Shown: positions 37,584-46,635 of the stretch, piece after piece
How positions within the stretch are numbered: the first letter of the stretch is position 1
Layout: each line of letters opens with the position of its first letter
Origin: Chitinophaga sedimenti
GTDB lineage: Bacteria; Bacteroidota; Bacteroidia; Chitinophagales; Chitinophagaceae
DNA length: 64,000 nucleotides
Direction: 5' to 3'
NCBI RefSeq assembly: GCF_023156195.1
Contig: NZ_JAKUKA010000001.1
Location: 4,588,001-4,652,000, forward strand
Program-made: the position numbers and the translations under genes
Notes under the pieces: model-generated
What the model was told of the DNA's origin: nothing
Seen by the model: the letters and a program-made list of their open reading frames with translations, nothing else
Database searches by the model: none

Positions 37584-40500
37584 TTAGAAATTAACGTTTA
37601 CACCCAAGAGGAAGGAGCGGGTTTTAGGATAAAAGTTGTTGTTATCAACACCAGGCTCCAGCCCGCCCATATTGATTTCAGGATCGATACCACGATACTT
37701 TGTAACAACAAACACATTGTTGGCTGAAGCGTAAATGCGCAGACCTTTAATGTAGTTGTTATGCACCGGCACTTTGTAACCAATGGTCGCATTATCCATC
37801 CGCAGGTAAGCACCATTTTCTACGTAACGCGTGCTCAGCACGTGTGCATTCGCATCGCCGTAATCTTCTGTTAAAGAGAATACAGGAATGTTAATGTTCT
37901 CGCCATCGTTCGGGCTGTTCAGGTTCGCCAGTGTTCCATTGAGAATTTTATTACCCGTTACACCGCGGAAAAAGAAGTTCAGGTCAAAACTGCGGTAAGA
38001 GAAAGCGTTGTTCCAACCGAAAATCAGCTTTGGTTGCGCGTTGCCGGCATATACATAATCGCTGGCCAGCGGAACTGCGATAGACAGGGTGCCGTCTTTT
38101 TTCACGAACTGGGATTTGCCATTCGCATCTTTACCCGCATACTGTGCTACATAAATAGCACCCAGTGGCTTGCCTTCGCGCACCTGCTGCGATGGATTGC
38201 CATTGCCTTTGCCACCCAGGTAAGCGCTTGGGATTGAGTCGATCGCAAAAGTGCTGTTGCTCAGCGACTCCACGGTATTTTTATTATGCGCCAGGTTCAG
38301 GCTGGTGCGCCAGGTGAAGCCGTTTGCCGCCACAGGAACCGCATCCAACTGCAACTCTATACCCTTGTTGCTGATCTTACCTACGTTGGCCGTCAGCACA
38401 TCCACGAGGTACATGGTAGAAGGCACCGCGTATGTCCAGATCAGGTCAGCAGTATTTTTCACGTAGTAATCCACTGCCACATTCAACCGGCCGTTCAGGA
38501 AACTCAGGTCCACACCGGCGTTCAGCATGTCTGTACGTTCCCACTTCAGGTTGGGATTGTCGTTTTGCAGGGGACTGATGGCATTGATATAACGGTTATC
38601 ATAAAAGAAGCGGCCTTCTGTACCGTAACGCAATACAGCGATCAGCGGATCGAAGCCCCGGGCGTTACCGGTAATACCATAACCTACGCGCACTTTTGCA
38701 TCATCCAGCCAGCTTACATTTTTCAGGAAGTTCTCCTGCTTCACGCGCCATGCGCCGGAAAGTGCCGGGAACAGGCCCCAACGGTTGTTCGCGCCAAATG
38801 CGGAGGAGCCGTCGCGGCGGAGGGAGGCAGACACAATATATTTATCTGCATAGCTGTAACTGGCGCGGCCATAGAAGGAAATGAAGCGCAGGGTTTTAAT
38901 ATTGGTATTGCCATAGTCGGGCAGGAATCCGGCGGGCGGATCGCTGAGGCCCATGTTATTGTAGGTGATACCGTCGGTTACAAAACCTCTTGCAGAAGCC
39001 TGGAAACCATCGCCGTTACGATCCTCCTGCCAGGAATAACCGGCAAGTAATTTCAGGTCGTGCTGACCGAAAGTACGATCGTAGTTCAGGAAGGTTTCAA
39101 GGATCTTTTTGGTATTGGTGTAGGCGTTGCGGACGGCGAGACCGTTCGTGTTCTGCGCCAGACCGGAATAACGGTTATTGTAGATGTTGCGGTTCAGCTG
39201 CTCGTCCTGCATAGACATGCTCAACGTATAACGCAGTCCGTCCACTATTTTTAGTTCTGCACGGGCGCTGCCGAGCATCAGCTTTGTTTTGAGATGGTCC
39301 AGGTTATTGTAAATGAGCGATACCGGGTTCAGGTAGTTGCGCGTACGGCTGAAATCCTCCTTATAAGTACCATCCGCGTTTTTGATATTCACGGTAGGCA
39401 GGTAAGTGTACATATTCTGGAACACCAGCTGGGGAATGTTTTCCTGGTTGGAGATGCTGTTACTCACAGATACGCCGATTTTCAGGCGGTCGTTGAAGGC
39501 CAGCTGCTCCAGGTTACCGCGGAGAATAATACGGTTCAGCGCAGAGCCTTTCATGATACCTTCGTTGTTCAGATAGTTCACGCTTGCATCGTAATTCGTC
39601 TTCTTATTATTTCCCCCGAAGGATATATTATGGTTGTGAGAAAAACCGCTGCGGGTTACTTCCTTAAACCAGTCGGTGTTAACGCCGTCGTTATTGCCCG
39701 GCGCCAGGCTCCTGTTGTATTTCTCGAGGTATGCCCGCAGCTGATCGCCGGACAAAACATCAATCGTATTAGATGTTTTTCGGTAGCCGCGTAAGCATTG
39801 TAGCTTAACCAGGACTGGCCGTCTTTTGCTTTACGGGTGGTGATCATGATTACACCGTTGGTGGCACGTGCACCGTAGATCGCGGTAGACGAAGCATCTT
39901 TCAGTACGTCGATAGATACGATATCGTCCGGCGCCACAAGCTGGATAGACGCCCCCGGCACCCCATCGATTACATAAAACGGTTCCTGCGCCGCGCCGCC
40001 GCGCATGGTAGAAGGACCGCGCAGAATGATAGCAGGCGTTGCATTAGGATCGCCGCTGCGGGTGATATTAAGACCGGCCACTTTACCCTGCAACAGCTGT
40101 TCAGGAGACGAAAATACACCGCTGTTAAAGTCTTCGCGCCGTACGCTGGAAATAGCGCCGGTGAGGTCGCCTTTTTCGTTTGACCATAACCAATTACCAC
40201 CACGCTGTTGAGCGTGCTGGCGTCGGCTTTCAGTCGTACCGTAATGGCGGAGCGGCCTTTAACCGGTTCTTCCAGGCTTTTATAACCAATGTAACTAAAC
40301 ACCAGCACCGCTCTGGAAGCATCATCCACCATAATGGAAAAATTACCCGCTGCGTCTGTGGCTACGCCATTGCCGCTGCCTTTCAGCTGTACACTTACGC
40401 CCGGCAGTGCGTTCCCGTTTTCGGCATCCAGCACCGCACCTTTGATCGCGGTCTTCGGCGCCTGCTGCTGTAAGGGCTTAATCATAATTACCCCTTCTTT

Positions 40501-40794
40501 TTCGGAGAACTGGAGGTTGCTGCCTTTTAATAAAGTTTTCAGCACGTCTTCCACCTCCCGGTTGCGAAACTCCTGTTCTTTTACCGTGTAGCGGTTTAAT
40601 ACGGCGGCATCGTAAACAATGTCTACAGAAGCCTGCCGTTGCAGCTGGCGCAACGCATCGGCCAGGGGACCTGCTTTTACGTTCAACTGCCGCACCAGTC
40701 CTTTGTCCTGGGCGAGCGCGTTAGCCGTTACCCAGGCCAGGAGTAAACCTGCCACGAGTAAGGCTCTTGCGGAATGAGTAATACATCTTTTCAT
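37584..40794 (-). CDS. SusC/RagA TonB-dependent transporter with STN domain, two frameshifts
   Basis: Outer-membrane, energy-coupled importer, about 1,070 residues. Order: signal peptide (ARALLVAGLLLAWVTANALA); STN/secretin domain (LADALRQLQRQASVDIVYDA), which signals to FecR; carboxypeptidase-regulatory-like domain (DAENGNALPGVSVQLKGSG); TonB plug with the SusC signature (VGYG-type GYGQTKKGDLTGAISS once repaired; YVIDGVPGA, DASSTAIYGARATNGV); then the beta barrel to the end LGVNVNF. Breaks near 40174 (A5 run) and 39778 (A5 run, repair gives ATEKTSNTIDVLSGDQL). Upstream lie FecR and an ECF sigma factor, downstream SusD, so substrate binding probably induces this operon through the STN-FecR-sigma relay. 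No hydrolase is nearby, so the cargo is open. Confidence 0.94.
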
Positions 40795-40817
40795 ATCTGG
40801 TATGTTGATAGGTTGTT

Positions 40818-41777
40818 CTACTGTTGAATAGTTACTGTATAGATGCCTTTATTTGTTGCTTTAAAATGAACACGACCGGTAAACTCTTCGAGGATGCTCA
40901 TGATGTTTTCCGGTTTCATGCGGAGATTAAAAGAGCCGCTGATACGGATATCCTGGGCCATCTCGCCCACAGTTTCGAAACGCACGGGGTAGTAATCTTC
41001 CAGGCGATGCAGCACTTCGGCGAGTGGGGTATTATCGAAGAACAGGCGGTCGTTTTTCCATGCCTCGATATTTTCTGCTGCGATCTGATGGCGGCTTATT
41101 TCATAAGATCCTTTGGCGACGAGGATTTGCTGTTGCTCCGTAAGTGTACCCAGTTCCCGCACACCATGCATCACCCTGATTTTACCATTGCTCACCGCCA
41201 CTGCTACCGACGGTGCATTTTTATAGGCGCGGATGTTAAAGGCGGTGCCGAGTACGTCCACCTGCAGGCTTTCTACTTTTACCGAGAAAGGATGTTCGGG
41301 CTGGCGGGCTACGTCGAAGTAAGCCTCGCCTGACAGCAGGGTTACCTGCCGGCCGTCGCGGAAAGTTTCCGGGTAGCGGAGCCGGGAATTAGGCGCGAGC
41401 CAGATACGGCTGCTGTCGCCCAGGTGAATCATTTTCTGCTCGCCTATACCGGTGCTGAGCACCGGGTATTGTACGGATTCGGGCTTGCTGCGCGAAGTAA
41501 ACCACCAGGCAGCCACGGCAGGGGGGAGCACCACGGCAGCAGCAGCCACCCAACGGCGCCAGGATTTAATTTGCGGCAGCTGGCCGGTACGCTTCCGGAT
41601 GGCGAGAAACATCTTGCGGCGCAGCAGCTCTTTTTCTTCGGGAGAAAGGTCACCACCGGGCATAGTACCCTTCGCGGCCATCGCGTCGAGCCACTGGTCT
41701 ACCAGGGCGGCTTCTTCGGTGGTAGCCTGTCCGGACAGGTACTTGTTAACTAATGTCTGAAATTGCGACTGGTTCAA
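40818..41777 (-). CDS. FecR family anti-sigma factor
   Basis: Inner-membrane anti-sigma/sigma-activator protein, 319 residues, intact. A cytoplasmic N-terminal sigma-binding part (residues 1-70, QWLDAMAAKG) is followed by one membrane segment (WVAAAAVVLPPAVAAWWF, about 71-90), the periplasmic FecR domain (DSSRIWLAPNSRLRYPETF, SGEAYFDVARQPEHPFSVKV, DVLGTAFNIRAY) and a C-terminal DUF4974 domain (FDNTPLAEVLHRLEDYYPV, MSILEEFTGRVHF) that contacts the STN domain of the transporter. It lies between the ECF sigma gene upstream and SusC downstream on the same strand, so it probably controls that sigma factor. Confidence 0.95.
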   Translation of the reverse strand: MNQSQFQTLVNKYLSGQATTEEAALVDQWLDAMAAKGTMPGGDLSPEEKELLRRKMFLAIRKRTGQLPQIKSWRRWVAAAAVVLPPAVAAWWFTSRSKPESVQYPVLSTGIGEQKMIHLGDSSRIWLAPNSRLRYPETFRDGRQVTLLSGEAYFDVARQPEHPFSVKVESLQVDVLGTAFNIRAYKNAPSVAVAVSNGKIRVMHGVRELGTLTEQQQILVAKGSYEISRHQIAAENIEAWKNDRLFFDNTPLAEVLHRLEDYYPVRFETVGEMAQDIRISGSFNLRMKPENIMSILEEFTGRVHFKATNKGIYTVTIQQ

Positions 41778-41856
41778 CTGCGTTGTTTATGATAAGTTGC
41801 AGTCGCGGTCCGTTTTAACTATCGGGAAGGCGGGATTAACATTTTGGTAATATTGA

Positions 41857-42411
41857 CTAGAGGAACATGAGAAGCTTACCCAGGATGGGCCGTGCTTTCT
41901 GGTAGGCATTCCCGAGCTGGTTGCGCACGGTTTGTTCGGCCGTGCCGTTCCGGCTGGCTATTTCGCGGATGCTCAATTCGTCAAAATGATACCATTCGAA
42001 CACCTGCCGTTCTTTCTCGGGTAACCGTTGCAAATCGTTCTGCAGCTGGCGGCGGATATCTTTATTAATGACTTTGCTGAGGGTAAGCTCCGAACGGAGC
42101 TCGCCATGGAGAATGAATTGCTCCAGATGTTTCTCTTTTAAACCATCGTCGCGGAACTTGCAGAGGATTTTTTTGCGGGTGGCACTAAAGAGGTAGTTGC
42201 GGATGTGGGTACTTACATCGAGGTTTTCGCGGCGTTCCCAGAGATTTACGAACAAATCCTGCACCACGTCCTGCGCATCTTCCTGGCTGCCGAGAATACG
42301 GGCGGCGTACTGGAATAACTCATCCCAATAGGTATTGAACAGCCATTCAAATGTTTCGAAGTGGCCACTCCGCAGTTGCTCGCATATATTGCCGGATTGG
42401 AGGTCGGACAT
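41857..42411 (-). CDS. ECF RNA polymerase sigma-70 factor (Bacteroidetes-expansion type)
   Basis: 184-residue alternative sigma factor. Region 2 is FEWLFNTYWDELFQYAARIL with GSQEDAQDVVQDLFVNLWER; region 4 is LPEKERQVFEWYHFDELSIR with EIASRNGTAEQTVRNQLGNA as the HTH. The frame is open to 42456, but sequence before MSDLQSGN is not sigma-like, so ATG at 42411 is chosen. First gene of the sigma-FecR-SusC-SusD set; it probably directs polymerase to the SusC promoter and perhaps its own. Confidence 0.95.
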   Translation of the reverse strand: MSDLQSGNICEQLRSGHFETFEWLFNTYWDELFQYAARILGSQEDAQDVVQDLFVNLWERRENLDVSTHIRNYLFSATRKKILCKFRDDGLKEKHLEQFILHGELRSELTLSKVINKDIRRQLQNDLQRLPEKERQVFEWYHFDELSIREIASRNGTAEQTVRNQLGNAYQKARPILGKLLMFL

Positions 42412-42553
42412 AGTAAAGCCTTGTAGCGCAGTAAAGGTAGAATAGCGGGGCAGCAAAAATCAACCTGCCTATAAAAGATAGCGATAGATTAACATTGACG
42501 TTAACCCGGGGAAAGGCGTTTTTTCATTACGTGGTATTTATGTCAATATAAAT

Positions 42554-42583
42554 AAAAAAGCGCCGGACACAACACCGGCGCTT
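42554..42583 (-). terminator. Terminator of the 282-aa membrane protein gene
   Basis: Perfect 9-bp GC-rich stem AAGCGCCGG / CCGGCGCTT with an 8-base loop; A6 on the plus strand gives T6 after the hairpin on the minus strand. Confidence 0.85.
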
Positions 42584-42604
42584 AAAACATCCATATCAAA
42601 CTTA

Positions 42605-43453
42605 CTACTTCAACTCTTTCAACCAGTTTTGGGCAAAGACCCGGGCAGTGGTTGTTACTTCCTTACCGGCGCGGAAAGCCATTTTCCAATTATTAGACTT
42701 GCCTTCGTAAGCCTTATTTACAAAATACTTTTTACCATTACGCTCGCTAAGCTGGGCGCCGAAATCCACATTTTCGGTGGCTTCCAGCATTTCCCGGAGG
42801 CGTTGTTTCACGTAACCGTCCGGGCTTTCGGGATAGGCCTCCTTCCAGGCGGCCAGGTCGTTAACATATTGCGTTTTGTTGTATTCGGCATTGGACTTCT
42901 CACCTTCGATGATCATATTCAACATCTCACTTTTGTTCTTTTCGGCTTCTTCCAGGTTCTTACGGAACATTTCCAGCGACTCGTTCAGCGCCTTTTTCAT
43001 TTCTGCGTCCTTCATGGTTTTGAGGCCATCTTCCAGGTTTTTAACCGCCTTCTTTGTTTCTTCTATATAATTAGCGCGGATTTCCTGCTCGGTTTTGGCC
43101 GGCTTCGGCTCCTGCGGTTTGTTGCTGGCGCGGTGGTCCAGGTAAGCCTTTTTGAATTCCTCACTCTGCACATATTCTTTGGTATAGGCAAGCAGATCGC
43201 GGGTAACGGCTTCGCGGTCGCCCTGGGCGATGCTTTTCATATTACGGGCGCCGTAGTATTGAAGGTATCCCTGCAGGAAGCTGTTTTTAATACTGGAAGT
43301 GGCAGTAGCTTTGCTGAGGCCCAGTTGTGCGAATACATCGTCGTACAGCTTTTCGGCCTTAAAAGCCACCAGGGCGCCGGTCGCGAGCAGCCACACCGCT
43401 ATTACCAGCACTTTTGCGGCGGTAAAAAGCCTTAAAATCAATTTCTTTTTCAT
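42605..43453 (-). CDS. Membrane-anchored coiled-coil protein, unknown function
   Basis: 282 residues, intact, not recognised beyond features. One N-terminal membrane segment (AKVLVIAVWLLATGALVAF, about 13-31) is followed by a mostly helical, highly charged body. Residues 110-190 are coiled-coil-like (EEAEKNKSEMLNMIIEGEK). The C-terminus is tryptophan-containing and basic (NNWKMAFRAGKEVTTTARVF). It could be a periplasmic scaffold or a sensor of envelope state; nothing more can be said. Divergent from the LytS-LytS-LytTR operon across 247 bases that contain the direct repeat at 43597-43631. Confidence 0.7.
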   Translation of the reverse strand: MKKKLILRLFTAAKVLVIAVWLLATGALVAFKAEKLYDDVFAQLGLSKATATSSIKNSFLQGYLQYYGARNMKSIAQGDREAVTRDLLAYTKEYVQSEEFKKAYLDHRASNKPQEPKPAKTEQEIRANYIEETKKAVKNLEDGLKTMKDAEMKKALNESLEMFRKNLEEAEKNKSEMLNMIIEGEKSNAEYNKTQYVNDLAAWKEAYPESPDGYVKQRLREMLEATENVDFGAQLSERNGKKYFVNKAYEGKSNNWKMAFRAGKEVTTTARVFAQNWLKELK

Positions 43454-43596
43454 TTCTTTGGGGTATTGATGGGGTGTTTAAGAATGATAACACCACAAAG
43501 TTGCGGGACATAATGATGCCGGGAAAGCGGATCTTATATGAACTGTAGAAATTCCCATATGAAGTGTATACGGCAAACGGAGCGCATTTTTACCGT

Positions 43597-43631
43597 CCCA
43601 ATTCATGCGTGCGATTGCCCAATTCATGCGT
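43597..43631 (+). promoter_or_regulatory. Perfect 14-bp direct repeat, 21-bp period: candidate LytTR operator
   Basis: CCCAATTCATGCGT occurs at 43597-43610 and at 43618-43631, exactly two helical turns apart, 70 bases before the first kinase ATG. LytTR response regulators bind such paired direct repeats, and the ATTCAT core is close to the GGCATTTCAT site known for YpdB. Autoregulation of the operon is the natural reading, but is inferred. Confidence 0.6.
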
Positions 43632-43648
43632 ATTTATCCCCAATATAG

Positions 43649-43669
43649 CCTGCCGCGGCATACGGCAGG
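43649..43669 (+). promoter_or_regulatory. Leader hairpin before the kinase operon
   Basis: CCTGCCG / CGGCAGG perfect 7-bp GC stem with a 7-base loop, between the direct repeat and the start codon. No T-run follows. Confidence 0.35.
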
Positions 43670-43700
43670 CGCGGAAAATGACTATTTTTCAATTTCTAAC

Positions 43701-44756
43701 ATGATTCATCTGCCTCAATACACCCGTAAGGACCTGCTGATCTTTAGCGGGATGATGCCTGTAATGATCGTGGTGTTGAACGCCGTGATGTTCGACAAAC
43801 GATACTTTACGGAGTGGTATGTGTTTATAGGGTCCAGTTTGATTATGACGGTACTGATCAGCATCCTGTGGATGGGCCTCACCTGGATCGCCGTTACCCT
43901 TCGCGACCGGTTTCCGCTGCACGAGCAGATGATGAAACGACTCAGCATTGCTATTTTCTTATTTATCGTTTCCACCGCCCTTTTAATTACGCTGATGTTC
44001 TGGGGCTACGACCACTTCCGGCTGTTTGGTTACCGGATGAACGAAGCCCGCTACGAATGGACCATCCTGGCAGGCATGGTCTTTAATATCACCATTACCT
44101 TTATTCATGAGGGCGCCGATGGATTTGACAAGTGGAAATTGACATTAAGGGAAACATCGCAGCTGAAAAAGGAGTACATGCAAAGCCGCCTGCTGGGCCT
44201 CAAGAGCCAGGTGAATCCCCATTTTCTCTTCAACTGCTTCAATACCCTTTCCAGTTTGATCCACGAAAACCGCGAGCAGGCGGAGGAGTTCCTCGACGAA
44301 TTGAGTAAGGTGTACAGGTATTTGCTGCGGGGAACGGACGAGCGTTTTGTTTCGCTGGATACTGAACTGCAGTTCACCAATTCGTACTTCCGGCTGCTGA
44401 AAGCGCGGTACGGCGAGGCCATACGAATGGAAGTGAACGTAACGGCCGGCGCGGGTGAACAGGTATTACCGCCGCTTACGCTGCAAATGATCCCGGAGAA
44501 TACTTACCAGTCGAACGTCATGAGCCGCGATCAGCCGCTGACGATACAAATTACCAGCCTGCCGAACGGCTGGCTCGAAATACGCAACAACCTGGCGCCT
44601 AAACTCGGCGGCAGCACTGAAGAAACAGATGCCGGCATCGACAACGTACTCAATAAATATAAATTACTCTGCCACCGCGAAATCGTGATCGCGGCCACAG
44701 AAACCGAGCGGGTAGTATTATTGCCCTTAATAAATGAAGACAGCCTGAGGAGATGA
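43701..44756 (+). CDS. LytS-type membrane histidine kinase with altered N-box
   Basis: 351 residues from ATG at 43701 (the frame is open from 43605, but 43701 matches the start of its paralogue and follows a leader hairpin). Four hydrophobic segments in residues 1-135, then the His_kinase domain: phospho-His in SQVNPHFLFNCFNTLSSLIH (His174) and a GHKL ATPase. In the ATPase N-box the usual LVENAxKHN reads IPENTYQSN (264-272): Glu266 and Asn267 stay, Lys-His is lost. The next gene keeps the standard motif in the same columns, so this copy may be weak or act only as a partner. Its stop overlaps the next start (ATGA), implying translational coupling. Confidence 0.9.
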   Translation: MIHLPQYTRKDLLIFSGMMPVMIVVLNAVMFDKRYFTEWYVFIGSSLIMTVLISILWMGLTWIAVTLRDRFPLHEQMMKRLSIAIFLFIVSTALLITLMFWGYDHFRLFGYRMNEARYEWTILAGMVFNITITFIHEGADGFDKWKLTLRETSQLKKEYMQSRLLGLKSQVNPHFLFNCFNTLSSLIHENREQAEEFLDELSKVYRYLLRGTDERFVSLDTELQFTNSYFRLLKARYGEAIRMEVNVTAGAGEQVLPPLTLQMIPENTYQSNVMSRDQPLTIQITSLPNGWLEIRNNLAPKLGGSTEETDAGIDNVLNKYKLLCHREIVIAATETERVVLLPLINEDSLRR

Positions 44757-45856
44757 AAGCATGGATGAAACCCATACGGTCCGAATGGATCACCGTGTTC
44801 GCACTGATACCCGTTATCAGTGTGCTGCTGAACCATTTGCTATACGGCCGGCAACTATGGACCGAGCCGCGTATCTGGTTTTACTCCGTGCCCGTATTGA
44901 TGATAACCGGCTTCCTGTCATGGTATTTATGCCTGGCCATTATGCACTGGCTGCGTGTACGCTTCCCGGAAATGCCGCAAACCGGCAAACGGCTGCTGCT
45001 GCTGGCGCTCACCTACATCCTGTTTACCTCCTGCACCTTCCTGAGCATCTTTTATGTATACGATCGTTTTCATATACTCGGCTATTCGTTTCAATGGAAC
45101 CAACTACCGGTGCCGGTATTTATTTCTATTTCGATGACGCTGATCGCCACGGCGTTCTGGGAGGCTGAATATGTACTGGCACGGTGGAAGGACAGTCTGG
45201 CGGAGAAAGAGCAATTGCAACAGCAATCTATTTTCCAGGAATTTGAATCGTTGAAAAACCAGGTAAACCCGCATTTCCTGTTCAACTGTTTTAATACATT
45301 ATCGTCGCTGATCAGCGAAGACCCTCGGCAGGCGGATGCCTTTCTGAACGAGTTGAGTAAGGTATACCGTTACTTGTTGCGCAGCAACGAAGATGGACTA
45401 TCATCTTTAGATAATGAACTGAAATTTATCCGCTCTTATTTTGAATTACTGCGTCAACGCTACGGCGATGCGATACAGTTGCAGATAGAAGTAGATAAAA
45501 AATACGCGGCTTACCTGTTACCCTCCCTCAGCCTGCAGTTGCTGGTGGAAAACGCGGTGAAGCATAATATCGTGTCACGCCAGCAGCCACTGGTTATCGA
45601 CATTTTCACCACGGCGGGCAACCGGCTGGCGGTAAACAATAACCTCCAGTTAAAACTGATCAAAGCGCCTTCAAATAAAATCGGGATCCGGAACATCCGG
45701 AGAAATACCAGTTGTTGCAAACAGAAGGCTTCCGGTGTTGGAAGACGCACGCAACTTTACGGTAGTGCTGCCGTTAATTTGGGCGCACCCGGACAACCGT
45801 CCCATCGGCTTTGAAAAAACTTCCCATACTGCTACCCCTAAAAATGCTGATTTATG
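44753..45856 (+). CDS. LytS-type membrane histidine kinase, two frameshifts at 3' end
   Basis: Paralogue of the preceding kinase: four membrane segments, phospho-His in QVNPHFLFNCFNTLSSLI (His174) and a standard N-box LLVENAVKHN (263-272). The C-terminal ATPase lobe breaks near 45699 and near 45731; one added base at each gives NIREKYQLLQTEGF then PVLEDARNFTVVLPLIW, as expected for the family. The repaired frame stops with a TGA that overlaps the ATG of the response regulator at 45854, which supports the repair, although the tail after LPLIW is unusually long and could hide another error. Forms, with its neighbours, a two-kinase one-regulator operon. Confidence 0.88.
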
Positions 45857-46635
45857 AAAATTCTGATTGTTGAAGATGAGGACCTGGCCGTAAAAAAATA
45901 CGTAAAACACTGGCCAGTGTTGACACCGCCGCCGAAGTGGCGGGAGTAACCGATAGCATCGTTGCCACCGTGGAATGGTTGGAAAATAACCCGGCGCCCG
46001 ATCTTATCCTTATGGACATAGAACTGAGCGACGGACAGAGCTTCGAAATATTTAACCGCATTAAAGTGACCAGCGCCGTAGTGTTCACCACTTCGTACGA
46101 CGAATATGCGTTAAAAGCGTTTAAGGTAAATAGTATCGATTACCTGCTGAAACCCGTGCAGAAAGAAGACCTGGAAGCGGCATTGCAAAAGTACCACCAG
46201 CTGAAAGATCACTATGCGGCCGCGACTAATGCTACGCCTGCGGTAAACATGGACAACCTGGCCCGCGAGCTATTTATGAAGCTTCAGCAGAAAGAATTCC
46301 GCAAGCGGTTCCCGGTAAAAAATGCGCAGAAGTTAGTGTCTATTGAGGTAGAAGACATCGCCTACTTCTTCAGCGACGGCCGCCTTAACTTCTTCAAAAC
46401 CTTCGACAATAAAAAGTTCGTGGTCGATTATACGATGGACGAATTGGAAGAAATGCTGAATCCGGAGCGCTACTTCCGCATCAGCCGATCTTTTTATATT
46501 TCGGTGACCAGCGTGGCGCAGATCCACGAGTATTTTGGGAACCGCCTTATGCTGCAACTGAAACCGGAGGTGGACAAAGAAGCGATCGTAAGCCGGGAAA
46601 AGGTGGCCGACTTCAAAAAGTGGATGGGCAAATAA
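45854..46635 (+). CDS. LytTR family response regulator, frameshifted
   Basis: About 260 residues. ATG at 45854 gives MKILIVEDEDLAVKK; an A7 run at 45892-45898 lacks one A, and with it the protein reads VKKIRKTLASVDTAAEVAGV. The receiver domain has the phospho-acceptor Asp in DLILMDIELSDGQSFE and the late Lys in DYLLKPVQKEDLE. The C-terminal LytTR DNA-binding domain (PVKNAQKLVSIEVEDIAYFF, RYFRISRSFYISVTSV) is complete. Probable target: the 21-bp-period direct repeat at 43597-43631. Stop codons of this gene and the convergent sensor abut. Confidence 0.93.

Noticed and set aside
38286..39050. 254-residue plus-strand open frame opposite SusC
   Set aside because: Antisense shadow of the conserved SusC barrel.
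42629..43435. 268-residue plus-strand open frame opposite the 282-aa membrane protein
   Set aside because: One of the pair must be false. The minus-strand reading has a start, membrane helix, coiled coil and downstream terminator; the plus reading is Phe/Leu-rich with no signal and no terminator.
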